From Pannonibacter phragmitetus_B (lineage in GTDB: Bacteria; Pseudomonadota; Alphaproteobacteria; Rhizobiales; Stappiaceae): a stretch of DNA of 64,000 nt. Where the stretch lies: positions 1,736,001-1,800,000 of the forward strand of contig NZ_JBNINT010000001.1 of NCBI RefSeq assembly GCF_050510895.1. Direction: 5' to 3'. Of this stretch, positions 36,995 to 44,436 are shown piece after piece. Each line of letters starts with the position of its first letter. Position 1 is the first letter of the stretch. The notes beneath the pieces were generated by a model. That model did no database searches, was not told the origin of the DNA, and saw nothing but the letters and a program-made list of their open reading frames with translations. The position numbers and the translations under genes were made by a program.

Positions 36995-38326
36995 ATGTTT
37001 TCGGCAGCGATTAATGCGGCATCGTCCGCAGTTTCCTTCCTCAAAGGAGTTGAGGCAGGAAAGACCGGTAAGAATGAAGAAGCCAATCTGCTCTCAGCAG
37101 AAAGAGATAAGAATTCTGCGACTTTGGCCGGAGAACATGAAACGGGCTCAGCGCTGCGGCGAGAAGATCCTGTTCAGGCCAGACTGAAGAAGATCATGTC
37201 TGACATGGAGGCAGCAAGACGGATCATTTCCCAGCTGGAAGCGCTGAAGAACGGCGGAACACCCTCAGAATCGGCTGCCGCCAAAGACGATCCCGGCCGC
37301 GCCGCCTATAACAAGATCTTCGGCGGCGACGGTGACGATACAATCATGGCCGATGGAAAGGTCGATATCTACGGCGGTTCCGGAGATGACGTAATCATCA
37401 GCAACTTCTCTGGAGAGGTGGAGATTTTCGCTGAGGGCGGGATGCGTGTGACGTCCAATGGCAGCGGCAATGCAGACGCCGGGAGAGCTTTTGGCGGGTC
37501 AGGCGATGACAAGATCATTACCGGAGACCGGTCTTATGCTGATGGCGGGTCTGGTGACGATATCATTCGTGTGGGTGACAGGTCCTCCGCCGAAGGGGGC
37601 TCAGGTAACGACGTGATCTTTATCGGAGACCACAGCATTGCGTCTGGCGGTTCCGGTGATGACAGGATCAGGGCGGGTCGTCTTTCAATCCTTGACGGCG
37701 GTTCAGGAGATGACTGGATCTCAAGCGGAAACCATAGTTTGGCTAATGGCGGCAGTGGCGATGACATCGTGCATGGAGGGATGTATGCGACGCTGCAAGG
37801 TGGATCAGGCGACGATCTGGTTGCTGGCGCTTCGTATTCCAGGGTTGCCGGCGGTTCCGGAGATGACCGGCTTCTAGGGCATGAGTACTCAATTCTGGAT
37901 GGCGGCTCCGGTGACGACACTCTGTTAGGTTCGAAGTATTCAATCCTGCGCGGTGGCACTGGCGATGATCAGCTGATAGGTCTTGACTATACGACCGTTG
38001 AAGGCGGGCGTGGTGACGACACGATTCTGCTGATGGGAAAAGGATCTACCGTCGTCTTTAATAAAGGAGATGGACACGATACGATTGGCTTATCCGGTGA
38101 AAAATTTACAGTTAAAGTCGGATCTGGCTATTCAGCCGAAGATGTTTCTTATTCGCCGGACAATCTTCGGATTTCGTTCAGAAATGGATCTGATTCCATA
38201 TCGCTGCTCGGCTTAATGGCGGGCGCAACACTTGAGTTTGAAGACGGTACTAAACTTGAAATCCCCAGCCGCAACAATGCAGGCGGCGAGGTCCAGAATA
38301 GTTCGCCCGTAGACGTCACGGCCTGA
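36995..38326 (+). CDS. RTX-like repeat protein with 17-residue calcium-binding repeats
   Basis: This is a 443-residue protein, probably exported by a type I system and folded by calcium outside the cell; no transporter is nearby. The N-terminal 110 residues are helical, Ala/Glu/Lys-rich and without a Sec signal peptide. Then come 13 GG-x-G-D/N-D hexapeptides, typically GGSGDD. The C-terminal region has KGDGHDTIGLSG, NLRISFRNGSDSISLLGL and LEFEDGTKLE, as in haemolysin-type calcium-binding proteins. AAGGAG at 36978-36983 points to ATG 36995 rather than GTG 36983. Base composition is more A+T-rich than mazG and the downstream operon, suggesting transfer. Adhesin, protease-less toxin or surface protein cannot be told apart. 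Confidence 0.82.
   Translation: MFSAAINAASSAVSFLKGVEAGKTGKNEEANLLSAERDKNSATLAGEHETGSALRREDPVQARLKKIMSDMEAARRIISQLEALKNGGTPSESAAAKDDPGRAAYNKIFGGDGDDTIMADGKVDIYGGSGDDVIISNFSGEVEIFAEGGMRVTSNGSGNADAGRAFGGSGDDKIITGDRSYADGGSGDDIIRVGDRSSAEGGSGNDVIFIGDHSIASGGSGDDRIRAGRLSILDGGSGDDWISSGNHSLANGGSGDDIVHGGMYATLQGGSGDDLVAGASYSRVAGGSGDDRLLGHEYSILDGGSGDDTLLGSKYSILRGGTGDDQLIGLDYTTVEGGRGDDTILLMGKGSTVVFNKGDGHDTIGLSGEKFTVKVGSGYSAEDVSYSPDNLRISFRNGSDSISLLGLMAGATLEFEDGTKLEIPSRNNAGGEVQNSSPVDVTA
37322..38053 (+). repeat. 51-bp in-frame tandem repeats (13 units) within the RTX gene
   Basis: GGDGDD and GGSGDD units start at 37322 and 37373. After a 120-base interval, eleven further units start at 37493 and then exactly every 51 bases to 38003. 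Each encodes 17 residues of the form GGSGDDxxxxGxxSxxx. Spacing never slips, while the DNA between hexapeptides has diverged, so the array is old but length-constrained. Confidence 0.85.
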
Positions 38327-38345
38327 TGGCCCCTGGCATCGCTCT

Positions 38346-39487
38346 TCACCCCCGCTGAGAGGGATGCCAGAAGGTGGCGCGGCGCTCGACCGCTGAAACG
38401 GCGGCGTAGAACAGGGAACCGGCCAGCGCTGCCACGGCAATTTCCGCCCAGACCATGTCGAGGTTCATGCGTCCCACTTCCGTCGAGATGCGGAAGCCCA
38501 TGCCGACGATGGGCGTGCCGAAGAACTCCGCCACGATGGCGCCGATGAGGGCGAGGGTGGAGTTGATCTTCAGCGCGTTGAAGATGAAGGGCATCGCCAT
38601 GGGCAGGCGCAGCTTCACCAGCATCTGGCCATGGCTGGCCGCATAGGTGCGCATCAGGTCCTTCTGCATGGAATCGGCTGCGGCAAGACCGGCCACCGTG
38701 TTCACCAGCATGGGGAAGAAGGTCATGATGATGACCACAGCCGCCTTCGATGGCCAGTCAAACCCGAACCACATGACCATGATGGGCGCCACGCCGATGA
38801 TCGGCAGGGCCGAGACCAGATTGCCGATGGGCAAAAGGCCGCGTTTCAGGAAGGGTACCTTGTCGGCAATGAGAGCCACCAGAAAACCGGAAGTACAGCC
38901 CGCCACATAACCGAAAATCACGGCCTTGAGGAATGTCTGCTGGAAATCGGCCCAGAGGATGGGCAGAGACCCGGCAATGCGCAGGCCGATGGCGGAGGGG
39001 CTGGCAACAGCACCTGCGGAACGCCCGCACCGACGGTGATCAGCTCCCACAGGGCCAGAAGCGTCAAGCCGAAGACGAGCGGGATGGCCATGTTGACAAG
39101 GCCTGCTGCCGTCCTGCCAAGCCCCTGCCAGGCCGACAAGCGGCTTGCCAGAAGCCAGGCTGACAGCCAGATCGCCGCTACCAGGGCCCAGAAACCGGGA
39201 GCAGCTTGCCCGCGGTGGTGATGGGCAACAGCAATCAGCAGCAGGGCGGAGATGCCGGTGACAATGCCGATGGCCACATCGCCGGTGCGGTTCTGCTGGA
39301 AGCCGAGCATGATGCGCACGCCCATGATCGCCATAAGGCTGACTGCAACGGCAACGCGCGGCATTTCGACCACGCCGAAATCCGGCGTGAAGATGGTGCT
39401 GGTGAGGCCAATGAGCGTGAGAAGCAGGCTGGCACCGGCAATGAGCGCCGTGCTCCTGAAGGAGGTGTTTTGCCGGGACTGGATCAT
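38346..39487 (-). CDS. ABC transporter permease (NitT/TauT-like), distal gene (one apparent frameshift)
   Basis: This is the inner-membrane permease of an uptake ABC system. Joined length is about 380 residues. The first frame gives four or more N-terminal helices and VLLPAP. The second gives SAIGLRIAGS and the BinPDT permease core with ALPIIGVAPIMVMWFGF and the EAA-type loop DLMRTYAASHGQMLVKLRLPMAMPFIFNALKI. One base restored in GGGG 38997-39000 joins them as LLPAPSAIGLRIAGS. Its start overlaps the stop of the upstream permease (ATGA). The extra N-terminal helices are unusual for this permease class. Confidence 0.85.
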
Positions 39488-40407
39488 CGGCTCATCCCCA
39501 TGCGGCGGAGGGTGATTTTCTCGGCAAGGCCGATCAGCGATACGAGCAGGCCGGCAAGAACGGCGGCCATGATCAGGGCGGACCAGATCTGCACTGTCTG
39601 CCCATAATAGGAGCCAGCCAGCAGCCTTGCCCCGAGGCCTGCAACCGCGCCGGTTGGCAACTCGCCGACGATGGCGCCGACAAGACTTGCGGCGATGCCC
39701 ACCTTCATGGAGGTGAAGAGATAGGGCACCGCATAGGGCAGGCGCAGCTTCCAGAAGGTTTCAAGCTTCGTCGCCGAATAGGTGTGCATCAGGTCCATGT
39801 GGATGACCTCCGGCGAGCGCAGCCCCTTCACCATTCCCACAGTTACGGGAAAGAAGGAGAGGTAGGTCGAGATCATCGCCTTGGGCAGAAGCCCCGAGAT
39901 CCCGATTGCATTGAGGACGACGATGATCATGGGCGCAATCGCCAGGATCGGAATGGTCTGGGATGTGATCACCCAGGGCATGAGCGACTTGTCGAGCACC
40001 CGGCTGTGGACGATCCCGACGGCCAGGAGAATGCCGAGCAGCGTGCCAAGAACAAAGCCGGTCAGCGTCGAGGAGAGGGTGATGCCGGTGTGGTAGAACA
40101 GGCTGCGGTTGGAGGTGATGCGCTTGTTGACCGTCGTGTCCCAGATCTCCACCGCCACCTGCTGTGGCGAGGGCATGACGGGCCGCTCCTGCATCATCGT
40201 ATCGGCGACAAGCTGGGTGAAGGGCACGTCCGTTTGCCCGGCGCGGGCATAGATGTCGCGCTGGAATGGTGCGTTGAGGGCAACGGTTGCCACATACCAG
40301 AGGCCGAGGATTGCCAGCAGGAGCGTGAGGACGGGCAGGGTGGAGCCACGCATCAGCCCGGCGAAGGGCGAGCGGCTTCGGGAAGCGGGAAGGGAGGAAG
40401 CTGTCAT
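39484..40407 (-). CDS. ABC transporter permease (NitT/TauT-like), proximal gene
   Basis: This is the second permease of the same transporter, 307 residues. There is a hydrophobic helix at about 25-45, a periplasmic stretch, and then the permease core with TSQTIPILAIAPMIIVVL. The EAA loop is DLMHTYSATKLETFWKLRLPYAVPYLFTSMKV. In pyrimidine-degradation clusters such systems are thought to import pyrimidines or precursors; that assignment rests on neighbours. The ATG overlaps the stop of the embedded acetyltransferase gene (ATGA). Confidence 0.88.
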   Translation of the reverse strand: MTASSLPASRSRSPFAGLMRGSTLPVLTLLLAILGLWYVATVALNAPFQRDIYARAGQTDVPFTQLVADTMMQERPVMPSPQQVAVEIWDTTVNKRITSNRSLFYHTGITLSSTLTGFVLGTLLGILLAVGIVHSRVLDKSLMPWVITSQTIPILAIAPMIIVVLNAIGISGLLPKAMISTYLSFFPVTVGMVKGLRSPEVIHMDLMHTYSATKLETFWKLRLPYAVPYLFTSMKVGIAASLVGAIVGELPTGAVAGLGARLLAGSYYGQTVQIWSALIMAAVLAGLLVSLIGLAEKITLRRMGMSR

Positions 40408-40892
40408 GCGGCGGTCCCTTCATTCTCTGGGGTCCAGACATAAAGAATGTCGGCCAAACCTTCTTCATTGTCTCCGGCTGTTCTAAGCTCCTCGCGAAAC
40501 CCTTCGCGCTGATAGAACCGCTGCGCGTTTCTATTTTCCACAAAAGTCCAAAGCTTTAGCCCCTGCGGGCTCAGCGCTTTGGCTTTTCCCAGTAAGCTCG
40601 CGCCAAGACCAGCGTTCCGGAATTTTTCGTCGATATAGAAAGCGGTTATGTAACTATCATCGCTGAGAGCCAGAAAACCTGCCGCCTCACGATCCGGATT
40701 TTCGGCGAAATAGACAGTTCGATTTGGAAAGACATCTTGCCGATAATGACGTTCCACGTCCTCATGAGGATGCACACGCGGCATCCACTCCGTCGCATCT
40801 ATCCAGTCATTGAGGATCCTGGCGCATGCAGGCATATCCGCAAGTTTAGCCAGACGAACCGTCAGGTGGCCCCTGTTAGTCATCATAGGCAT
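40404..40892 (-). CDS. GNAT-family N-acetyltransferase embedded in the ABC operon
   Basis: This is a 162-residue GNAT protein with the acetyl-CoA-binding region AFYIDEKFRNAGLGASLL (about 90-110) and the C-terminal VENRNAQRFYQREGF typical of the fold. The substrate is unknown. It overlaps the ATPase gene at its start (three possible ATGs at 40892, 40886, 40883) and the permease gene at its stop. Its base composition is visibly lower in G+C than both flanks: 29 of the 60 bases at 40501-40560 are G or C. That suggests acquisition into an existing operon with coupling preserved. Confidence 0.82.
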   Translation of the reverse strand: MPMMTNRGHLTVRLAKLADMPACARILNDWIDATEWMPRVHPHEDVERHYRQDVFPNRTVYFAENPDREAAGFLALSDDSYITAFYIDEKFRNAGLGASLLGKAKALSPQGLKLWTFVENRNAQRFYQREGFREELRTAGDNEEGLADILYVWTPENEGTAA

Positions 40893-41694
40893 GCCCCGCC
40901 TTCAGCCCCTCGCGCACGCGGTGGGCGATCCTCAGAAATTCAGGGCTCTCGCGCATGTCCAGCGTCCGCTCACGCGGCAGATCGCTCTCGATGATGTCAT
41001 AGATCCGGCCCGGGCGCGGGCACAGGACGACGATCTTTGTGGAGAGATAGACCGCTTCGGGGATGGAGTGGGTGACGAAGACAACCGTCTTGTTCGTCTT
41101 GGCCCAGAGCTGGTGCAGCTGGTCGTTGAGGTGATCGCGCACGATCTCGTCCAGCGCGCCGAATGGCTCGTCCATCAGCAGGAGATCGGGCTGAACGGCA
41201 AGGGCGCGGGCAATGGATGCGCGCTGCTGCATTCCGCCGGAGAGCTGCCAGGGGTATTTGCGGGCAAAGCCGCCGAGTTCCACCAGCTCCAGTACCTGCG
41301 CAATGCGCTTTTGCTGCTCCGCCTTCGCAAGGCCCATGATCTCCAGCGGAAGGGCGATGTTCTTTTCGATGGTGCGCCAGGGATAGAGTGCGGCGGCCTG
41401 AAACACATAGCCGTATGAGCGGTCGAGCCGGGCATTTTCCGGCGTGGTGCCGTTGACGGCGATTTCCCCGGAGGTCTTCTGCTCCAGATCTGCAATGACG
41501 CGCAGCAGCGTGGTCTTGCCGCAGCCCGAAGGGCCGATGAAGGAGACAAAATCGCCCTTGGCAATGTCCAGATTGATGCCCGACAGGGCATGGACCGGCC
41601 CGTCATTTGTCTCGAAGGTCAGGCACAGATCCCGCGCCGAAATCACTGGCTGGGAGGAGGCTGGCTGCTCAACTGCTCCACTCGTCACGTTCAT
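40876..41694 (-). CDS. ABC transporter ATP-binding protein (NitT/TauT-like)
   Basis: This is the ATPase that powers the two permeases downstream. The 272 residues have Walker A GPSGCGKTT (near 54), Q-loop VFQAAALYPWRT, signature LSGGMQQRASIARAL, Walker B LLLMDEPFGALD and H-loop FVTHSIPEAVYLS. This order is typical of nitrate/taurine/pyrimidine-type importers. The start overlaps the stop of a small membrane-protein gene (ATGA), and its 3' end overlaps the GNAT gene. No substrate-binding protein gene is in the window. Confidence 0.9.
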   Translation of the reverse strand: MNVTSGAVEQPASSQPVISARDLCLTFETNDGPVHALSGINLDIAKGDFVSFIGPSGCGKTTLLRVIADLEQKTSGEIAVNGTTPENARLDRSYGYVFQAAALYPWRTIEKNIALPLEIMGLAKAEQQKRIAQVLELVELGGFARKYPWQLSGGMQQRASIARALAVQPDLLLMDEPFGALDEIVRDHLNDQLHQLWAKTNKTVVFVTHSIPEAVYLSTKIVVLCPRPGRIYDIIESDLPRERTLDMRESPEFLRIAHRVREGLKAGHAYDD

Positions 41695-42181
41695 CGTTCC
41701 CCGCTGTTGCTGCCTCTCCGCTGCCGGATTTTTTCCGTGTCATGCGGAGTGCTTTTTGCCTGTCTGTAGAACACCATTGCCCCGGTCAAACTGGCCGGGA
41801 GGCAGATGGCCAGAAATACGCCCATGAATACCGCTGCGAACTCAAATGTGAAACTGAACCCGCCTTCACGCGCGCGCATCAGGCTTGCTGCGAACGTTGC
41901 CGTCACCAGCCCCATCGCGGTGCCGAGCAGCAAGTAGTTCAGCACGGTTACCCGGATGAACCGGGAAATCAGATAGAGCACAAGCGACGGGATCGGCGTC
42001 GTCAGGGCAGCAAAGATCAGGGCGAAGAGCGGAGCGTAGAAAAACTGCTCCACTCAAATGACGCGCTCCCCAGAGCCGCCAGAATAAAAAGCCCCAGCGC
42101 TGCCACCAGTGCCCCCAGTACAACGGCCACCAGCCAGGTTGCCAGAAACCGCGCCGCCGCAAATGCTCCCTTCTCGATCAT
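41691..42181 (-). CDS. Small integral membrane protein coupled to the ABC operon (one apparent frameshift)
   Basis: Joined length is about 163 residues with four or five predicted helices: FLATWLVAVVLGALVAALGLFILAAL in the first frame, then FALIFAALTTPIPSLVLYLIS, LLLGTAMGLVTATFAASLM and AAVFMGVFLAICLPASLTGAMVF. One T added to the run read as AAAAA on the plus strand (42040-42044) gives WSSFFYAPLFALIFAAL. I start at ATG 42181 (MIEKGAFAAARF). Its stop overlaps the ATPase start, so it is translated with the transporter. I recognise no family. Confidence 0.6.
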
Positions 42182-42281
42182 CGTGCAGCTTTGTCCTTCT
42201 GCTCGTTCGGGTTTCGCGTTTTCCGGCACCCTGTCACGAGCGCTTCAGGCATTCTGTGATTTTGGCCACCTTAAGACACCT

Positions 42282-42325
42282 GAAAGCCGGATGGCCCAAC
42301 TCTCCTGCCGGGCCATTCCGCTTTC
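42282..42325 (-). terminator. Hairpin downstream of the hydantoinase gene
   Basis: Arms GAAAGC + ATGGCCC (42282-42287, 42291-42297) pair with GGGCCAT + GCTTTC (42310-42316, 42320-42325) around a 3-base internal mismatch and a 12-base loop. It starts 4 bases beyond the hydA stop. There is no strong T-run. Confidence 0.45.
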
Positions 42326-42328
42326 CAT

Positions 42329-43786
42329 TTACACCCCGCTCGCTGGAATGCCGGTGCGTTCCACCTTGCGGGGGGCGGTGAGTTCTTTCCAGGTGGACAG
42401 GGCCTTGTTGACCGCCTGATTGGGCGGGCGTTTGACGAATTCGCCATGACCTTCCTGCGGGCGTACCGTGCCATCCTCCACGGCCACACGGCCGCGGGTG
42501 AGGGTAAAGCGGGGCAGGCCCTTCACCTTCTTGCCCTCGAAAACGTTGTAGTCGATGGCTGACTGCTGGCTGGCAGCGGAAATGGTCTTTTCCTTCGCCG
42601 GGTCCCAGACCACGATATCCGCATCCGCGCCCACGAGGATGGCGCCTTTCTTCGGATACATGTTCATGATCTTGGCAATGTTGGTGGAGGTGACGGCGAC
42701 GAATTCGTTCATCGTCAGGCGCCCGGTCGCAACGCCATAGGTCCAAAGCATGGGCATGCGGTCTTCCAGGCCGCCGGTGCCATTCGGGATCTTGGTGAAG
42801 TCGCCGATGCCAAATCGCTTCTGCTCCGAGGTGAAGGCGCAATGGTCCGTTGCCACCACCTGCAGCGAGCCGGAGGCAAGGCCGGCCCAGAGGCTGTCCT
42901 GGTGCTTCTTGTCTCGGAAGGGCGGGCTCATCACCCGGCGGGCGGCGTGGTCCCAATCCGGATGGCGGTACTCACTGTCATCCAGCGTCAGATGCTGGAT
43001 CAGCGGCTCGCCATAGGCGCGGATGCCGTTCTGGCGCGCCCGGCGGATAGCCTCATGCGCCTGTTCGGAGGAAGTGTGGACGATGTAGACCGGCACACCG
43101 GCCATGTCGGCAATCATGATGGCGCGGTTGGTGGCCTCGCCTTCCACTTCCGGCGGGCGGGAATAGGCATGCGCCTCCGGCCCGTTGTTGCCTTCAGCCA
43201 GCAGCTTCTGCTGCAGTGAGGCGACCACGTCGCCGTTTTCCGCATGGACGAGCGGCAAGGCCCCCAGTTCGGCGCAGCGCTGGAACGAGGCGAACATCTC
43301 GTCGTCATTCACCATCAGCGCGCCCTTGTAGGCCATGAAGTGCTTGAAGGTGTTGATGCCCTTTTCGCGGACAATGGTCTCCATCTCGTTGAAGACCGTC
43401 TCGCCCCACCAGGTGATCGCCATGTGGAAGGAATAGTCGCAATGAGCGCGGGTGGACTTGTTGTCCCACATGGACAGTGCCTCCAGCAGCGACTGGCCGG
43501 GCGCTGGCAGGGCAAAGTCCACCACCATCGTGGTGCCGCCGGCCAGCGCCGCGCGGGTGCCGCTGTCGAAGTCATCGGCGGAATAGGTGCCCATGAAGGG
43601 CATTTCGAGGTGGGTATGCGGATCAATGCCGCCCGGCATGACATAGCAGCCCTTGGCATCCAGCACGGTATCGCCGGAGAGGTTCTTGCCGATTTCGGTG
43701 ATCTTGCCGCCCTCGACCTTCACATCGGCCTCGTAGGTGAGGTCGGCGGTCACCACGGTTCCGCCCTTGATCACAGTGCTAGCCAT
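42329..43786 (-). CDS. hydA: Dihydropyrimidinase / D-hydantoinase
   Basis: This zinc amidohydrolase opens dihydrouracil or dihydrothymine to the N-carbamoyl beta-amino acid, step 2 of reductive pyrimidine catabolism. The 485 residues have metal ligands in DPHTH (57-59), the carbamylated lysine in FMAYKG (near 154), further His residues in LVHAEN and IVHTSS, and the catalytic Asp region ATDHCAF. The full length agrees with the family. AGGGGAA lies 6 bases ahead of the ATG. It is followed by a hairpin and then the ABC operon on the same strand. Confidence 0.93.
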   Translation of the reverse strand: MASTVIKGGTVVTADLTYEADVKVEGGKITEIGKNLSGDTVLDAKGCYVMPGGIDPHTHLEMPFMGTYSADDFDSGTRAALAGGTTMVVDFALPAPGQSLLEALSMWDNKSTRAHCDYSFHMAITWWGETVFNEMETIVREKGINTFKHFMAYKGALMVNDDEMFASFQRCAELGALPLVHAENGDVVASLQQKLLAEGNNGPEAHAYSRPPEVEGEATNRAIMIADMAGVPVYIVHTSSEQAHEAIRRARQNGIRAYGEPLIQHLTLDDSEYRHPDWDHAARRVMSPPFRDKKHQDSLWAGLASGSLQVVATDHCAFTSEQKRFGIGDFTKIPNGTGGLEDRMPMLWTYGVATGRLTMNEFVAVTSTNIAKIMNMYPKKGAILVGADADIVVWDPAKEKTISAASQQSAIDYNVFEGKKVKGLPRFTLTRGRVAVEDGTVRPQEGHGEFVKRPPNQAVNKALSTWKELTAPRKVERTGIPASGV

Positions 43787-43854
43787 GTCTGTTCCCCTTT
43801 TTCGTTCTCGCGCCGCTCCACCTTTTTGGCTGGTATCCGGCGGTTGTGATTGTG

Positions 43855-44325
43855 TCAGTTTGCGCCGAGGCTCCGGCTCATGAACAGGCTGTAGGGATTG
43901 GCCTCATAGGGCCCGAACGGCCCGCAGGGCGCATAACCGAAAGCCTTGTACATGCGCACCGCCTCCACATTGAGTTCGCCGGTTTCGAGATAGAGCAGCC
44001 GGACACCGCGCTCACGCGCCAGATCTTCGAGCTTTTCCATCAGCGCCCGCCCGGCACCCATGCCGCGTGCGGCCGGATCAACGAAAATGCGCTTCAGCTC
44101 GCCGCTGCCTTCTTCAAACCACTTCACCGCTCCGCAGCCAATCGCCTTGCCATCCACCTTGCGCACAACGATGAAGTCCACGTCAGCTTGCATGAGATCC
44201 TCAAGCGGCGAGCCGAAATTGCCTTCCGGCGGATAGAGGCTGTCCGCATAGGCATCCGACTGCGCCAGAAGCTCCAGAACCTCGGGCTGGTCAGGTGTTT
44301 CGATGGCGATGCGCAGCGATGTCAT
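43855..44325 (-). CDS. GNAT-family N-acetyltransferase
   Basis: This 156-residue acetyltransferase has the acetyl-CoA site RIFVDPAARGMGAGRALMEKLE (V-x-P-x-x-R-G-x-G-x-G/A) and a C-terminal YLETGELNVEAVRMYKAFGY. This subgroup is often annotated simply as a putative acetyltransferase, with no known substrate. It sits between the hydantoinase and the amidohydrolase genes but is separated from the latter by a perfect palindromic repeat, so its part in the pathway is doubtful. Confidence 0.85.
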   Translation of the reverse strand: MTSLRIAIETPDQPEVLELLAQSDAYADSLYPPEGNFGSPLEDLMQADVDFIVVRKVDGKAIGCGAVKWFEEGSGELKRIFVDPAARGMGAGRALMEKLEDLARERGVRLLYLETGELNVEAVRMYKAFGYAPCGPFGPYEANPYSLFMSRSLGAN

Positions 44326-44374
44326 GCGGTGCTTTCTTTGGTTCGGTTGAAGAAACTGTGGTCGTCCACCCTAT

Positions 44375-44421
44375 CCATCGTCATCCCGGATCTACGCTGC
44401 GCTTGTCCGGGATGACGATGG
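44375..44421. repeat. Perfect 16-bp inverted repeat (palindromic element, copy D)
   Basis: The arm CCATCGTCATCCCGGA (44375-44390) and its exact complement TCCGGGATGACGATGG (44406-44421) flank a 15-base loop containing GCTGCGCTTG. It is the simplest member of the repeat family and lies between two co-directional minus-strand genes, where it could attenuate the operon. Confidence 0.85.
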
Positions 44422-44436
44422 AGGGGGCGATTGCTT

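Noticed and set aside
37322..38053. CRISPR-like regular spacing in the 51-bp repeats
   Set aside because: Repeats are in frame, encode GGSGDD units and are not separated by unique spacers; they are protein repeats.
44375..44421. Simple intrinsic terminator
   Set aside because: The stem is perfect but flanks lack a T-run on either strand and the sequence matches a dispersed repeat family, so it is listed as a repeat.
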